64,000 bases of DNA from positions 186,001-250,000 of the forward strand of contig NZ_VHIP01000006.1 in NCBI RefSeq assembly GCF_006494365.1, given 5' to 3'. The notes below the pieces were generated by a model. It did no database searches. It saw nothing but the letters and a program-made list of their open reading frames with translations, and was not told the origin of the DNA. This DNA comes from Aestuariibacter sp. GS-14. GTDB taxonomy: Bacteria > Pseudomonadota > Gammaproteobacteria > Enterobacterales > Alteromonadaceae. Position numbers and translations under genes: made by a program. Shown one piece after another: positions 38,161 through 47,809 of the stretch (the first letter of the stretch is position 1; each line of letters starts with the position of its first letter).

Positions 38161-39368
38161 TTCAGCAACAAATAGAGCAACTGGCAACAAATGATTATGG
38201 CCGGTTGCTCTCCTTGCTCATCAAATACGGTAACGATATTTGTCTGGCCGAAGATGCGTTGCAATTTGCCTTTGCTCAAGCATCAGAACATTGGAGTAAA
38301 AAGGCGATTCCTCGTGTTCCGGGCGCATGGCTCTATCGCGTTGGCGTGAACTATATGTTGAACCGCTTTAAATCCAATGAAGCCAATCATATTAGTATTG
38401 AGGTAATTGATTGCGAAGTTGCAGAACCATATATCGAAAAGGCCTTTGAGGATTATCGATTAGGTTTACTGTTCGCTTGCGCGCATCCTGCTATAGACAA
38501 AAATGTGCATACACCTTTAATGCTGCAATTAGTGCTTGGTATTAATGTAGAGAAAATTGCCCGTGCTTTTGCCATTCCCACAACGCGTTTGGCGCAAAAG
38601 CTTGTGCGAGCAAAAAAGAAATTAAGTGTTAGCAAATTCCCATTCGAGATACCCGAACCGGACACGTTTCCATCAAGAGTGAATGCTGTACTGGCTGCAA
38701 TATATGGCTGCTATGCCATTGATTGGTTGCGGTTCAATGCAGTTGAGACGAATGAAGATATGGCTGAAGAAGCGCTATTTCTGGCTACTTTACTGGTGAA
38801 ATTGATGCCAGAACATGCGGAGTCATTCGGACTGGCAGCGCTGTTAAGTATTAGTCATGCTCGCTCAAAAAGCCGTTTTGCAATTGATGGATCCTTTGTG
38901 CCATTTGAAGAACAACACACCAACCACTGGAACAAGTCACTACTGCGGCAAGGCGAATACCTAATTCACCAAGCTTTTCTGTTAAAGCAACCTGGCCGCT
39001 ATCAACTAGAAGCCGCAATCCAAAGTGCCCACTGCCACCGATTAATAACCGGACAAAAAAACTGGGAGCAAATTCAGAATTTGTACACAGGCCTCATTAC
39101 CATCGCCCCAAGTCTTGGTGCACATGTGTCGCTTTCTTTGGTGATGCTCAAAAGTCAGGGGGCCTCAGTTGCACTGAATTATCTGGATAACATTGAGCAT
39201 CCACACAAGTTTCATTTCCAGCCTGCACTATTAGCCTACGCGCAAATTTATGCCATGTTAGATTCTTGTGAGCAAGCTTCCGCGTTTTATCAGCAAGCCC
39301 TCGACCTCACAACCGATGTAATCCAACGCGCTCATATCGCCAAAAAGCTGCGTGAATCACAGCGGTGA
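38142..39368 (+). CDS. ECF sigma factor of the ECF42 type with long C-terminal TPR-like extension
   Basis: The product has 408 residues. A sigma-2 region (about 15-80, with EDALQFAFAQASEHW) and a sigma-4 region (about 115-165, with MLQLVLGINVEKIARAFAI) are followed by about 230 residues of helical, TPR-like sequence. The overlapping DGPF gene, the extra C-terminus and the FACAHPAID segment match the ECF42 group. That group has no anti-sigma factor; the C-terminal part is thought to control activity. It would direct RNA polymerase to the DGPF operon and perhaps others. The signal is not known. Confidence 0.9.
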   Translation: MATRELIQQQIEQLATNDYGRLLSLLIKYGNDICLAEDALQFAFAQASEHWSKKAIPRVPGAWLYRVGVNYMLNRFKSNEANHISIEVIDCEVAEPYIEKAFEDYRLGLLFACAHPAIDKNVHTPLMLQLVLGINVEKIARAFAIPTTRLAQKLVRAKKKLSVSKFPFEIPEPDTFPSRVNAVLAAIYGCYAIDWLRFNAVETNEDMAEEALFLATLLVKLMPEHAESFGLAALLSISHARSKSRFAIDGSFVPFEEQHTNHWNKSLLRQGEYLIHQAFLLKQPGRYQLEAAIQSAHCHRLITGQKNWEQIQNLYTGLITIAPSLGAHVSLSLVMLKSQGASVALNYLDNIEHPHKFHFQPALLAYAQIYAMLDSCEQASAFYQQALDLTTDVIQRAHIAKKLRESQR

Positions 39369-39572
39369 TCGTTGCAAGAACTCAATTGAAATACCCCAGC
39401 CTACTGTCATTTTCGATTAGATCAACCCCGTCTGAACTGTTCAGCATTTACTATCGTATAGGGTGGGTGTAAAGCACATTGCGAGACCAACCAGCGCTAT
39501 AAAGCAAAATCGCCTCAATACAGTAATTGGTGGCTTCAGTGTAAAACAAACCAGAATACGGACAGACCAACC

Positions 39573-40400
39573 ATGAAAAACCACTTTGCCCTTTTATGCC
39601 TGACTATCGCAAGCTTACTTGCGCCTTTTTCGACGCTCGCGCAGGAAACAAATTCACCTTTGGTTCCCCTGCCCTCCCTGGATGACTTTTCCAAGGGCAA
39701 TGACGGCTGGGCAGTTGGATTGGGCCTGGGTGTGGAATATGAAACCGCTTATGAGGGCTCCGACGAATTCGGATTAGAGATTCAACCGGCCGGTGCGGTG
39801 CAGTGGCGTAGCGGCGACAACCTGTACTATTTTGCTGGTGAAGCTTTTGGCTGGCGGGGCCTTCGCGACGACGTCTGGCTGTTTGAAGCCTTACTGGGCT
39901 TTGAAGAAGGGCGTGAAGAAGGTGACTCAGATGATGGCCACCTTAACGGACTAGGTAGTCAGGACGAAGGCTTTCAAGCAGTATTTCAGGCTCGCCGAGC
40001 ATTCAGCAGTGACTGGCGTTACTGGCTGGTAGGGCGTGTGGTAACGGGCGGTGACGGCAACCTGGGCTTGTTCGGTGTAGGTACTCGTTTTGGTGAGCAA
40101 ACCGATGGTTCCGGCTCAGAAATTAATTTGGTGGCCGTTTTTCACGACAGCGAATATGCCAATAAAGGGTTTGGTATAAACGATGCGCAATCAGCAGCAT
40201 CAGGGCTTGATGCCATCACGCTAAGCGGCGGGTTGCGCTCCATTGGCGTTGATTACAGTTTCCGCCATAACCTGAATGAACACTGGCAACTATACGGTGA
40301 GGCACTGTTCGAATATTACAGCAGTGAAGTGCGTAAGAGCCCTATCGCCCGCAGCGACTATGAAACCGAAGTGGGTGTTGGTTTTATTTACTTGTTTTAA
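39573..40400 (+). CDS. MipA/OmpV-family outer membrane protein
   Basis: The product has 275 residues. A signal peptide (cleavage near STLAQE) is followed by a beta-strand-rich sequence with alternating hydrophobic residues and a C-terminal aromatic (YLF), typical of an outer-membrane barrel. The opening GWAVGLGLGVEYETAYEGSD and the VGVGFIYLF ending match the MipA/OmpV family, which includes murein scaffolding and osmoporin-like proteins. A regulator is not evident next to it. Confidence 0.9.
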   Translation: MKNHFALLCLTIASLLAPFSTLAQETNSPLVPLPSLDDFSKGNDGWAVGLGLGVEYETAYEGSDEFGLEIQPAGAVQWRSGDNLYYFAGEAFGWRGLRDDVWLFEALLGFEEGREEGDSDDGHLNGLGSQDEGFQAVFQARRAFSSDWRYWLVGRVVTGGDGNLGLFGVGTRFGEQTDGSGSEINLVAVFHDSEYANKGFGINDAQSAASGLDAITLSGGLRSIGVDYSFRHNLNEHWQLYGEALFEYYSSEVRKSPIARSDYETEVGVGFIYLF

Positions 40401-40589
40401 ATGCCGGGCAGGTTTTACCGGTGCTGACTGTTTCTGTATCTGAAAACACGGAATGGCGTGTCATATCTTACCTGACTGTCAGCACCAGGTAGTTCTCGAC
40501 AAAGAATTACAAACATACTCGATGATTATAACAATGAGCGTTAGTTATAAATAGCCTAACGTTTAATCGCATTTAACCAATCATCTTTT

Positions 40590-41441
40590 TCAGTCACCTA
40601 TGAGATTTTCCAGCCAGTCTATGAACTTAACGTTGTGTCTGTTACAACGATCTGACTTATCTGGAATGTAATAACAAAGCGCTGAATCAACAGCTTTTGT
40701 ATGCAGTTCTGTGAGCACGCCTGCTTTAACGTAACCTTTCACGAGTGTGGCAGAGCAAAACACCAACGCATTTTCAAGCAGTGCCTGTTGGATACCAAAT
40801 AGCTCCTGATCAAATGTTTTGACTGTTACAGGTTTATTCTGCAAGCCATTAAGCTCAAGCCAAGCGTTCAAAGGCACCTTTGGCAGCTCATTATTTTTCC
40901 ATTCCGTTGTGTAAATGGTGAGGTGTTCAGCCTGCTCATATTGGTGTACCGACTGAACTCTACTGAATACGTTAAACCGTTCCGTAACCAGAATATCATC
41001 TGTGCTTTGCCGCACTGTTTCACCAAATCTAACAGGCAAATGGAAACTATCCGTATCGATACTTTCTCCACTTATTATATTTACCTGAACATCAGGATAC
41101 TTGTTATAAAACGCCTGTAGCGAAGGAATTAGCACCAACGCAGCAAATGACGATGTGGTAGACACGGTGATGTGTTTGTCTGTTACCGCTATTTTTTCGA
41201 TTGCCGCTTCAATGGTTTTAAATCCCTGGCCAGTCGCAACTGAAAGTTCCCTTCCCGCTTCAGTTAGTTTTATCTTCCTTCCCACACGTTCAAACAGGCT
41301 TACACTTAATCGCTGCTCCAGATTAGAAATGTGATGCGATACCGCTGTAGGAGAAATGGACAATTCAGCCGCAGCCGCCTTAAAACTCCCAAGCCGTGCT
41401 GCAGCATCAAACGCTTTCAGTGCGGGCAAAGAAACCTGCAT
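40590..41441 (-). CDS. LysR-family transcriptional regulator (GcvA-like)
   Basis: The product has 283 residues from the ATG at 41441, which has a strong AGGAGA site; a start 21 bases upstream is less likely. The N-terminal HTH (about 1-60) reads LPALKAFDAAARLGSFKAAAAELSISPTAVSHHISNLEQ, and the rest is the LysR effector-binding domain. It is divergent from the azoreductase-like gene across 129 bases and probably regulates it, as LysR proteins often do. The effector is unknown. Confidence 0.92.
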   Translation of the reverse strand: MQVSLPALKAFDAAARLGSFKAAAAELSISPTAVSHHISNLEQRLSVSLFERVGRKIKLTEAGRELSVATGQGFKTIEAAIEKIAVTDKHITVSTTSSFAALVLIPSLQAFYNKYPDVQVNIISGESIDTDSFHLPVRFGETVRQSTDDILVTERFNVFSRVQSVHQYEQAEHLTIYTTEWKNNELPKVPLNAWLELNGLQNKPVTVKTFDQELFGIQQALLENALVFCSATLVKGYVKAGVLTELHTKAVDSALCYYIPDKSDRCNRHNVKFIDWLENLIGD

Positions 41442-41570
41442 AATCTCTCCTGTCGTTAGCACTTCAAAATAGATGAATTAAACTCACCCATAGATGCATT
41501 TTACTCGTTTGTTACTTATGTTCAATCGCTTCATTATAGCAGCCTGAGTAAACTAACAAAGGCATTAACA

Positions 41571-42269
41571 ATGAGTGTTATATTACATGTAGATTCAAGT
41601 GTAAGGGCAGCATCTAATGCTAACCCTGATCATGACTCGATCTCTAAAAATCTGGCGAAATTGTTTATTACACAACTAAAGTGCGAATTGGATATAGATG
41701 AATATATCTATCGTGATGTTGGTATGAATCCACCGCATTTTATTACTCAGGACTGGATTGGTGCGGTGTTTACTTCTGAAGCCAAAAGGGACAAACAGCA
41801 AATGCAAACCCTGGCGTTGTCAGATGAACTCATAGCCGAAATAGATCGCGCTAAACTCATAGTAATTTCATCACCAATGTATAATTACGGTATGCCTGCC
41901 CAATTAAAAGCATGGTTTGACCAAATTATCCGTATCAATAAAACGTTCGACTTTGACTTGGCCCGTGGCGATCAGCCGCTGGCACCGCTGTTATCCAATA
42001 AAATCTTAGTAATCATTACCTCAAGTGGCGAATTTGGCTTTGAAAAGGGAGGGGTTAACGAAGCATCAGGCCATCTGGTACCGCATTTACGCACACTAAG
42101 CAAATATCTCGGCGTAACAGATATTTACGAGATTGCTTCTGAATATCAGGAGTTTGCCGATCATCGTCACGAACGCTCATTGCAAAATGCCAAAAGCGCA
42201 GCCAAAGCACTGGCATCTCAGCTAGCGACAATTCTGAAAGAAAACAATGAACATACAAGGTGTAGTTAA
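41571..42269 (+). CDS. FMN-dependent NADH:quinone/azo oxidoreductase (AzoR-like)
   Basis: The product has 232 residues. The flavodoxin-like fold is shown by HVDSSVRAASNANPDHDSISKNLAKLF (FMN phosphate loop), VISSPMYNYGMPAQLKAWFDQI (the FMN ring-binding segment, a hallmark of AzoR) and ITSSGEFG. Such enzymes reduce quinones and azo compounds with two electrons and act in electrophile defence. The divergent LysR gene is a likely regulator. Confidence 0.9.
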   Translation: MSVILHVDSSVRAASNANPDHDSISKNLAKLFITQLKCELDIDEYIYRDVGMNPPHFITQDWIGAVFTSEAKRDKQQMQTLALSDELIAEIDRAKLIVISSPMYNYGMPAQLKAWFDQIIRINKTFDFDLARGDQPLAPLLSNKILVIITSSGEFGFEKGGVNEASGHLVPHLRTLSKYLGVTDIYEIASEYQEFADHRHERSLQNAKSAAKALASQLATILKENNEHTRCS

Positions 42270-42410
42270 GGGTAAAAGCAACGTTACGCTATTTCTTAAC
42301 ACGATCTCAACCTAGCTCAGAAAAACGTAAACAGAAGGGAACAATAGGCAGGCACACCGTCCGTTGAGAAAATCACGGTAAAAAAATATAGCTCTATATA
42401 TTTTAAGTGC

Positions 42411-42725
42411 TTATTGAATTAACGAGATTAAAAAATAGACATTAACAGTAATTAGTAGTGTGCTCACGATCGTGATACCAGTGTAGTAAAAAAATGGCAT
42501 TTGCTTTTTTCTAAGTGAACCTTGTGGTCCCGGCAACACCCCAAACTTATAGGCGATGAGCAGTAAAGCGCTAAATACAATGGTCAGAAATAAATATACC
42601 CCAAGTGGCATATAGGTAATGTTGTCAAATCCACTTATCGACACAACTGCCAGTGCAATCACAAGTGCTAGTGCGAATCTGGTAGTATTACCGTAGCATC
42701 CGAAGAGCGTATTTATGAGTTTCAT
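42411..42725 (-). CDS. Small membrane protein, three TM, unknown function
   Basis: The product has 104 residues. Hydrophobic segments lie at about 15-33, 38-60 and 80-102, with a short basic loop (GSLRKKQ) between the second and third. I do not recognise a family. The gene sits apart from its neighbours, with 141 bases to the azoreductase-like stop and a long gap on the other side, so it gives no context. Confidence 0.6.
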   Translation of the reverse strand: MKLINTLFGCYGNTTRFALALVIALAVVSISGFDNITYMPLGVYLFLTIVFSALLLIAYKFGVLPGPQGSLRKKQMPFFYYTGITIVSTLLITVNVYFLISLIQ

Positions 42726-43199
42726 AACAGTTTACATCGCCAGAAATATAGGTTTATCAGAAATCATATTTAGATAAATATCATAAATTCAATGAACACG
42801 TTACCAGGCACATTGCTATTCTTAGATAACTAGGGCGTGTTGATCTTTGCTGTATGATTTTGCAGCACTCAAAACAAATGAGTTAATACTAGTCAACTCT
42901 GGCGGTGATGCGAGGTATTGTGGTAGCCATAAACTTCATCCTAATGTGTCAAAGTGTCACACCAAAATTGTGCTCTTAGTGTGATTAAATAGCAATCACA
43001 GTGTCATTTTGGCACACAAGAAGCCATGACCTCAGTAAACAAAAAATAGAGTGCTATTGTAACTGTGCTTTCCAGCGATATTTGAGTCTGACCAATAAAA
43101 GCGTTACTCATCCTGCTTTTATTTAAAGTCAGATCAAGTTGACACTCACTCGCTATACCCAACAAAGTAGCCTGAGACGTGCCACTCCCTTTCACAAAG
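42726..43199. other. Intergenic region with imperfect hairpins, no convincing gene
   Basis: This 474-base gap is AT-rich. A hairpin GTGTGATT / AATCACAG lies at about 42980-43002. A stretch starting GGGCGTGTTGATC (42833) looks like the end of an insertion sequence, but no partner end was found. A 63-codon frame on the minus strand (43004-43195) has no ribosome site or family match and is not called as a gene. Confidence 0.35.
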
Positions 43200-43580
43200 T
43201 TACTCAGTTACATTAACCCGCCAGGGCGGGTTCAGTCGGTTCTCGCCCGCCCAATACAGCTTTATTTTGTTTCCTGACGGGTCGTGAAGAACGGCTTCGC
43301 GCCATAAGTACCGCTCGGTTTTCGGCAACTGTTCAAACACCACACCTTTGCGTTGCAAATGCTCTACCCATTCATCCAGCTGTTCGTGTTCAAAATAGAT
43401 CACCGCATGCTGAGCACCGCAATGGTCTGTCAACGATAGCGAAAACGTGGATTCGCCTTCCGGGCAGGCAAACCGGGCGTAATGCGGTGTATCCACAATG
43501 AGCGTGAAGCCCAGCTTTAAGTAAAAATCCACAGCTTCCGGCATATTGGTGACCGGCAGCGTTACCTGATTCAGGTTCAT
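43200..43580 (-). CDS. VOC-family (glyoxalase-fold) protein
   Basis: The product has 126 residues. It starts MNLNQVTLPVTNMPEAVDFY and has the second half AVLHDPSGNKIKLYWAGENR, the two repeats of the VOC fold. Relatives include glyoxalases and ring-opening dioxygenases, but most small members have no assigned substrate. The gene is 20 bases downstream of gcdH on the same strand, so the two are probably cotranscribed. Confidence 0.87.
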   Translation of the reverse strand: MNLNQVTLPVTNMPEAVDFYLKLGFTLIVDTPHYARFACPEGESTFSLSLTDHCGAQHAVIYFEHEQLDEWVEHLQRKGVVFEQLPKTERYLWREAVLHDPSGNKIKLYWAGENRLNPPWRVNVTE

Positions 43581-43600
43581 TTCACGTCCTTACTTTGTGG

Positions 43601-44779
43601 TTAGAAAAAGGCTTGCAGGCCGGTTTGCGCTCGTCCGAGAATCAAGCCATGAATATCATAAGTACCTTCATAGGTATTCACCGTTTCAAGGTTGATCATA
43701 TGGCGCATTATGTGGAACTCGTCGGCTATACCATTGCCGCCATGCATATCGCGCGATTTGCGTGCGATATCCAGCGCTTTACCGCAGTTATTGCGTTTAA
43801 TTAGCGAAATCATTGCAGGATCATAGTCGCCGCTATCGATTAACTGCCCTACCCGGTAAGCCGCCTGCAATCCTAATGTAATCTCAGTTTGCATGTCGGC
43901 CAACTTGGTTTGAAACAGTTGTGTTTGGGCCAGAGGCTTGCCAAACTGCGTACGTTCAAGCCCATACTGGCGCGCAGCATGCCAGCAAAATTCAGCCGCC
44001 CCCATGGCTCCCCAAGCAATGCCATAGCGAGCCATATTCAAACAACTGAACGGGCCTTTTAGCCCTGACACACCCGGCAGGATGTTCTCGTCTGGTACAA
44101 ACACATTGTCCATTACTATCTCGCCAGTGATCGATGCCTTGAGCGATAACTTGCCATGGATCTCAGGGGTGCTTAAGCCAGCCATGCCGCGTTCGAGCAG
44201 AAAGCCACAAATGGCATTATCCATATCGGTATTTTTCGCCCACACTACCATCACGTCAGCCAGAGGCGAGTTGGTGATCCACATTTTGCTTCCCGTGAGC
44301 TTATACCCACCATCCACTTTTACCGCACGGGTTTTCATCCCAGCGGGATCTGATCCGGCATCGGGCTCCGTTAAACCGAAGCAACCAATGAGTTCACCGG
44401 TTGCCAGGCCTGGTAGAAACTTTTGCTTTTGCGCTTCGCTACCAAATTGATTGATCGGATGCATCACCAGTGAAGATTGCACGCTCATGGCACTGCGATA
44501 ACCGCTGTCTACACGCTCGACTTCGCGGGCAATCAGTCCGTACCCAATGTAGCTCAATCCAGCACAACCGTAGCCGTCAATCGTTGCACCCAGCATCCCC
44601 ATTTCACCAAACTGACGCATGATGGCCGGATCAAACCTGCCTTCGCGGTTGGCTTGTAAAATACCGGGTTGCAGAGTGTCCTGACAAAACTGATGAGCCG
44701 TATCACGCAACATGCGTTCTTCGTCAGACAGTTGCTTATCCAGCATGAGTAAGTCCTGCCAGTAGGGATTGGCGGCCAT
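43601..44779 (-). CDS. gcdH: Glutaryl-CoA dehydrogenase
   Basis: The product has 392 residues. It has the acyl-CoA dehydrogenase three-domain fold, with [20 protein letters not shown] (FAD-binding loop) and the catalytic Glu in [10 protein letters not shown] near the C-terminus. The [15 protein letters not shown] ending is characteristic of glutaryl-CoA dehydrogenases. The enzyme oxidises and decarboxylates glutaryl-CoA to crotonyl-CoA in lysine and tryptophan breakdown. An Lrp-type regulator gene lies just upstream on the same strand and may control it. Confidence 0.95.
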   Translation of the reverse strand: MAANPYWQDLLMLDKQLSDEERMLRDTAHQFCQDTLQPGILQANREGRFDPAIMRQFGEMGMLGATIDGYGCAGLSYIGYGLIAREVERVDSGYRSAMSVQSSLVMHPINQFGSEAQKQKFLPGLATGELIGCFGLTEPDAGSDPAGMKTRAVKVDGGYKLTGSKMWITNSPLADVMVVWAKNTDMDNAICGFLLERGMAGLSTPEIHGKLSLKASITGEIVMDNVFVPDENILPGVSGLKGPFSCLNMARYGIAWGAMGAAEFCWHAARQYGLERTQFGKPLAQTQLFQTKLADMQTEITLGLQAAYRVGQLIDSGDYDPAMISLIKRNNCGKALDIARKSRDMHGGNGIADEFHIMRHMINLETVNTYEGTYDIHGLILGRAQTGLQAFF

Positions 44780-44811
44780 AGTTGTCTCCTGATTGTCGTT
44801 TTTCTAATAAA

Positions 44812-45285
44812 TTACATTCGGTTAAGGGGTAAAGACGTGGTGTATTTGATTTGCTCCATAGCAAAACTCGACGTTACATCCCCCAAATTAACCCCTTTTA
44901 TGAGTCGCTTGTAAAAATGATCGAAGCTCTGCATATCGGCCACCATCACTTTTAGCAGGTAATCGTATTCGCCAGACATCCGGTAAAATTCCACCACTTC
45001 CTCGAAGGCACTGCAATGTTCGGCGAATTGTGCTAACCATTTGTCATCGTGTCGTCCGGCTTTAACTTGGACAAAAACGATTAAATTGAGGCCCAGCGAG
45101 TGTGCATCCAGCAAGGCAACCCGGCGTTTTATCAGCCCTTGCTCCTGCAAGCGCTGAATTCGCCGCCAGCAAGGCGTGGCCGTTAATCCTACGTTCTCGG
45201 CAATATCCTGGATCGCAATATCAGAATCGGCTTGCAATAGACTAAGAATCTCTTTATCAATCGAATCCAAAGTAATATTTTTCAA
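44812..45285 (-). CDS. Lrp/AsnC-family transcriptional regulator
   Basis: The product has 157 residues. The N-terminal HTH has LDSIDKEILSLLQADSDIAIQDIAENVGL and the C-terminal part is the RAM domain that binds amino acids (about 70-150). It is divergent from cysM across 119 bases and lies 32 bases upstream of gcdH. Control of either gene by an amino acid is plausible; a link to lysine catabolism is an inference. Confidence 0.92.
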   Translation of the reverse strand: MKNITLDSIDKEILSLLQADSDIAIQDIAENVGLTATPCWRRIQRLQEQGLIKRRVALLDAHSLGLNLIVFVQVKAGRHDDKWLAQFAEHCSAFEEVVEFYRMSGEYDYLLKVMVADMQSFDHFYKRLIKGVNLGDVTSSFAMEQIKYTTSLPLNRM

Positions 45286-45404
45286 CTTATTGCCTTTTTA
45301 AGGAATTAATTTTTAAAAATACTGACATTATCTGAATTTGTTAGCAATTTATTTCGGCCGAAATTGCCATACTGGTGTTATGTTTATTTGCCAGAGTCCA
45401 GCGC

Positions 45405-46376
45405 ATGCATAATACGCTTTCCTTTCCGCAGCGCGTTGCGCCACGTCAACGTGTAGTGCAGTGCATTACTGACACGATTGGCAACACACCTACGCTTCAA
45501 TTAAACCGCCTGTGTGCAGAAGAGCAGACGCTGGGACAGGTATTTGCCAAACTCGAATACTTTAATCCGGCAGGTTCCATTAAAGACCGCGCGGCCAAAG
45601 CCATGTTCGAACACATTTTGAATACGCACCAGCACGCTAATCTGAATGTGATTGAAGCAACATCAGGCAACAGTGGCGTTGCCTGCGCATGGCTAGGCGC
45701 TATTCATCAGGTGCCGGTGACCATTGTTATGCCTGAGCATATGTCGAAGGAACGCCAGCAGCTTATTCGCTTTTACGGTGCCAATCTTATTTTAACACCT
45801 GAAAAAGACGGAATGCCCGGCGCCATGAAGGTAGCAGACACCCTGCTGCTAACCATTGAGGGTGCGGTGTCGATGAATCAGTTTGCTAACCCGGTTAACG
45901 CCGCCGAACACGCGCGAAGCACGGCAAGGGAAATTTGGCAGGACATGGGAGAGCACATTGACGTGCTGGTAACAGGTATGGGCACGGGCGGCACGGCAAC
46001 GGGTATTGGTCGCTTTTTAAAGCAGCAACGCCGTGACATAGAAATCGTTATTGCTGAGCCGAGCAACTGCCCGTTGCTCAGCGAGGGCAAAAGCGGCACA
46101 CACGGTATCCCGGGGGTACATCCCGGCATGGTTCCACCGTTGCTGGATAAACGCGTCATTGACAAGGTAGTAAAGGTAACCGATGAGGCTGCACTACACA
46201 TGGCGCGTAAGGCGGCGTGTAAGGAAGGCATTGCTGTGGGAATATCCAGTGGCGCAACGCTTGCCGTTGCATTCTCGCTTGCCAGGTTGCCTGAGTACCG
46301 CGCAAAGAACATTTTGGCGATTGCTGCAGATGGGGCTGAACGGTACTTTTCAACCCCCTTGTTCAGTCAGCCGTAA
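45405..46376 (+). CDS. cysM: Cysteine synthase B-like (O-acetylserine sulfhydrylase)
   Basis: The product has 323 residues from the ATG at 45405; an earlier in-frame start at 45375 would add ten residues. The fold-type II PLP lysine is in NPAGSIKDRAA, followed by the ATSGNSGVA phosphate loop and the GMGTGGTATGIG glycine loop. CysM makes cysteine from O-acetylserine with sulfide or thiosulfate. It is alone on its strand and converges on a hypothetical gene. Confidence 0.9.
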   Translation: MHNTLSFPQRVAPRQRVVQCITDTIGNTPTLQLNRLCAEEQTLGQVFAKLEYFNPAGSIKDRAAKAMFEHILNTHQHANLNVIEATSGNSGVACAWLGAIHQVPVTIVMPEHMSKERQQLIRFYGANLILTPEKDGMPGAMKVADTLLLTIEGAVSMNQFANPVNAAEHARSTAREIWQDMGEHIDVLVTGMGTGGTATGIGRFLKQQRRDIEIVIAEPSNCPLLSEGKSGTHGIPGVHPGMVPPLLDKRVIDKVVKVTDEAALHMARKAACKEGIAVGISSGATLAVAFSLARLPEYRAKNILAIAADGAERYFSTPLFSQP

Positions 46377-46480
46377 TCCGATTGACCTGTTTGATGAGTC
46401 AGCTTACCTGCTGAATGACTGCTTCGCTGAGCTTTATAGGCGTCGCTCATTGTGGTGAAGCGACTATTGGACTAAATGTA

Positions 46481-46496
46481 ATACCAATTCGCATAG
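46481..46496 (+). repeat. Short copy of the MITE end sequence
   Basis: ATACCAATTCGCATAG is identical to the first 16 bases of the element end at 14753. It lies directly after the stop of the convergent hypothetical gene. Only the outer part is conserved here. Confidence 0.5.
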
Positions 46497-47183
46497 CTAG
46501 CGAGCAACACGCATCCACCATGGCGTATCAAATTTTACGTCAGCAGAAGGGATATCCAGTGCGCCCGGCCGCTCCAGACTTTTCCAAAACAGCGTTTCGT
46601 ATTTTTGTTCATGAAACACCAGGCGCCCCATCTTTTTATATGCCATTAGCAACTTTGTATAGGCTTCTATTGGCATATTCGGATGACCTTGATCGAATAC
46701 AACTCTCCCCCCAAACTGTTTAAACAGATTTTTATCTACAGCGAAGCGCAGTGCATTAAAGTGCGCCAGAGAGTCGAGTTTTTCTTCTGTCAGGCCTGTG
46801 TTTGCATACACTTGCTTAAAACCGGCAATATGCGCAGGCTCAGGTTCAATTTGATTTTGCTTCGCGTAGTCTTCTACCAACCCACGCAATATAAATGTAT
46901 TCACCTGGCTGAAATAAAAAATTTCCTGGCGCAAACGATTTTCTTCAGGATCCTGCTCGCCTTGGGCAGCTGGTTGTTCGAAATCCCGTTTAAGAAATGA
47001 CTTATCAGCGACGGTTACTACCTGCTCAATCCCATGTTCAGTCTGGGCGATCCCACTCTCAGTCTGGGCGATCCCACTCTCAGTCTGGGCGATCCCACTC
47101 TCAGTCTGGGCGATCCCACTCTCAGTCTGGGCAATAGCAAATAATGAATTAAAAAACAGGAAAACGAAAAGCAATCGATACAT
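46497..47183 (-). CDS. Exported protein with N-terminal heptapeptide repeats, unknown function
   Basis: The product has 228 residues from the Met at 47183, where a signal peptide begins (MYRLLFVFLFFNSLFAIA). Immediately after the predicted cleavage come five copies of AQTESGI (the last reads AQTEHGI), encoded by a 21-base tandem repeat at 47028-47132. The rest is helical and acidic, ending in WWMRVAR, with no motif I recognise. The repeat is in frame and can change copy number without disrupting the protein. It converges on cysM. Confidence 0.75.
   Translation of the reverse strand: MYRLLFVFLFFNSLFAIAQTESGIAQTESGIAQTESGIAQTESGIAQTEHGIEQVVTVADKSFLKRDFEQPAAQGEQDPEENRLRQEIFYFSQVNTFILRGLVEDYAKQNQIEPEPAHIAGFKQVYANTGLTEEKLDSLAHFNALRFAVDKNLFKQFGGRVVFDQGHPNMPIEAYTKLLMAYKKMGRLVFHEQKYETLFWKSLERPGALDIPSADVKFDTPWWMRVAR
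47028..47132 (-). repeat. Five tandem 21-bp repeats inside a coding sequence
   Basis: The unit GCCCAGACTGAGAGTGGGAT(C) is repeated four times almost exactly, plus a fifth variant copy. Each encodes AQTESGI. Identical units suggest recent expansion by slippage. Confidence 0.9.
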
Positions 47184-47294
47184 AGAATCCCTCAACAAGG
47201 CTTGAGTGATGGGTATCAAGAATACAGCGCCTATCACTGCCCAGCAGCAATACGTGTAAAAGAGGAAGCAGGGAGCCTGACTTCAGAAGATAAA

Positions 47295-47320
47295 CGGGCT
47301 CCCGACAACGCCGGGAGCCG
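47295..47320 (-). terminator. Probable intrinsic terminator of the cold-shock gene
   Basis: The stem CGGGCTCCCG / CGGGAGCCG has one bulged base and a short loop, just downstream of the cold-shock gene stop. On the minus strand it is followed by a short GTTTATC, so the T tract is weak. Confidence 0.6.
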
Positions 47321-47328
47321 TAAAATCA

Positions 47329-47538
47329 TTAAAGGGCTGAAACGTTAGCCGCTTGCAGACCTTTTTGGCCTTGTTCAACTTCGAATTGAACTTTTTGACC
47401 TTCAGCAAGAGTTTTGTATCCTTCAGATACAATTGCGCGGAAATGTACGAATACGTCTTTACCGCCGTCGTCTTGCGTTAAAAAGCCATAACCTTTTTCT
47501 GCGTTAAACCACTTAACGGTACCAGTTACTTTAGACAT
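47329..47538 (-). CDS. Cold-shock protein (CspA family)
   Basis: The product has 69 residues from the ATG at 47538; a longer frame upstream is probably the untranslated leader. The RNA-binding motifs are KGYGFLTQ (RNP1-like) and DVFVHF (RNP2), typical of CspA. Such proteins bind single-stranded RNA and DNA and help translation, often in the cold. It has a long leader (about 47540-47800) as is usual for cold-inducible csp genes, but no clear cold box was seen. Confidence 0.95.
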   Translation of the reverse strand: MSKVTGTVKWFNAEKGYGFLTQDDGGKDVFVHFRAIVSEGYKTLAEGQKVQFEVEQGQKGLQAANVSAL

Positions 47539-47809
47539 GAAAACCTCAAAAAAACTCTGTAAAACCTTTGTGCTAAATTGCACGGACTTGCTTTTAAATA
47601 GGGTGACTTACGGCAAAACTAACAACAGGTTTAACAGCATCGAGGTTTAATTCGATGTTTATATCTGCGCGACGTTAATAGACCAACGAAAGCACAACTA
47701 TTTAAAGAACATAAATACTATAACCACACACTGAGTAAATTGATACTAAAATTGCGAAAGTTATTTAGATTTAATAAAAAATTAATCTCGCAGGTCAGTG
47801 TCAAGCCCG

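Noticed and set aside
43004-43195. A 63-codon minus-strand frame in the gap before the VOC gene
   Set aside because: No ribosome site, no recognisable family and no domain pattern; it lies in a region with imperfect repeats.
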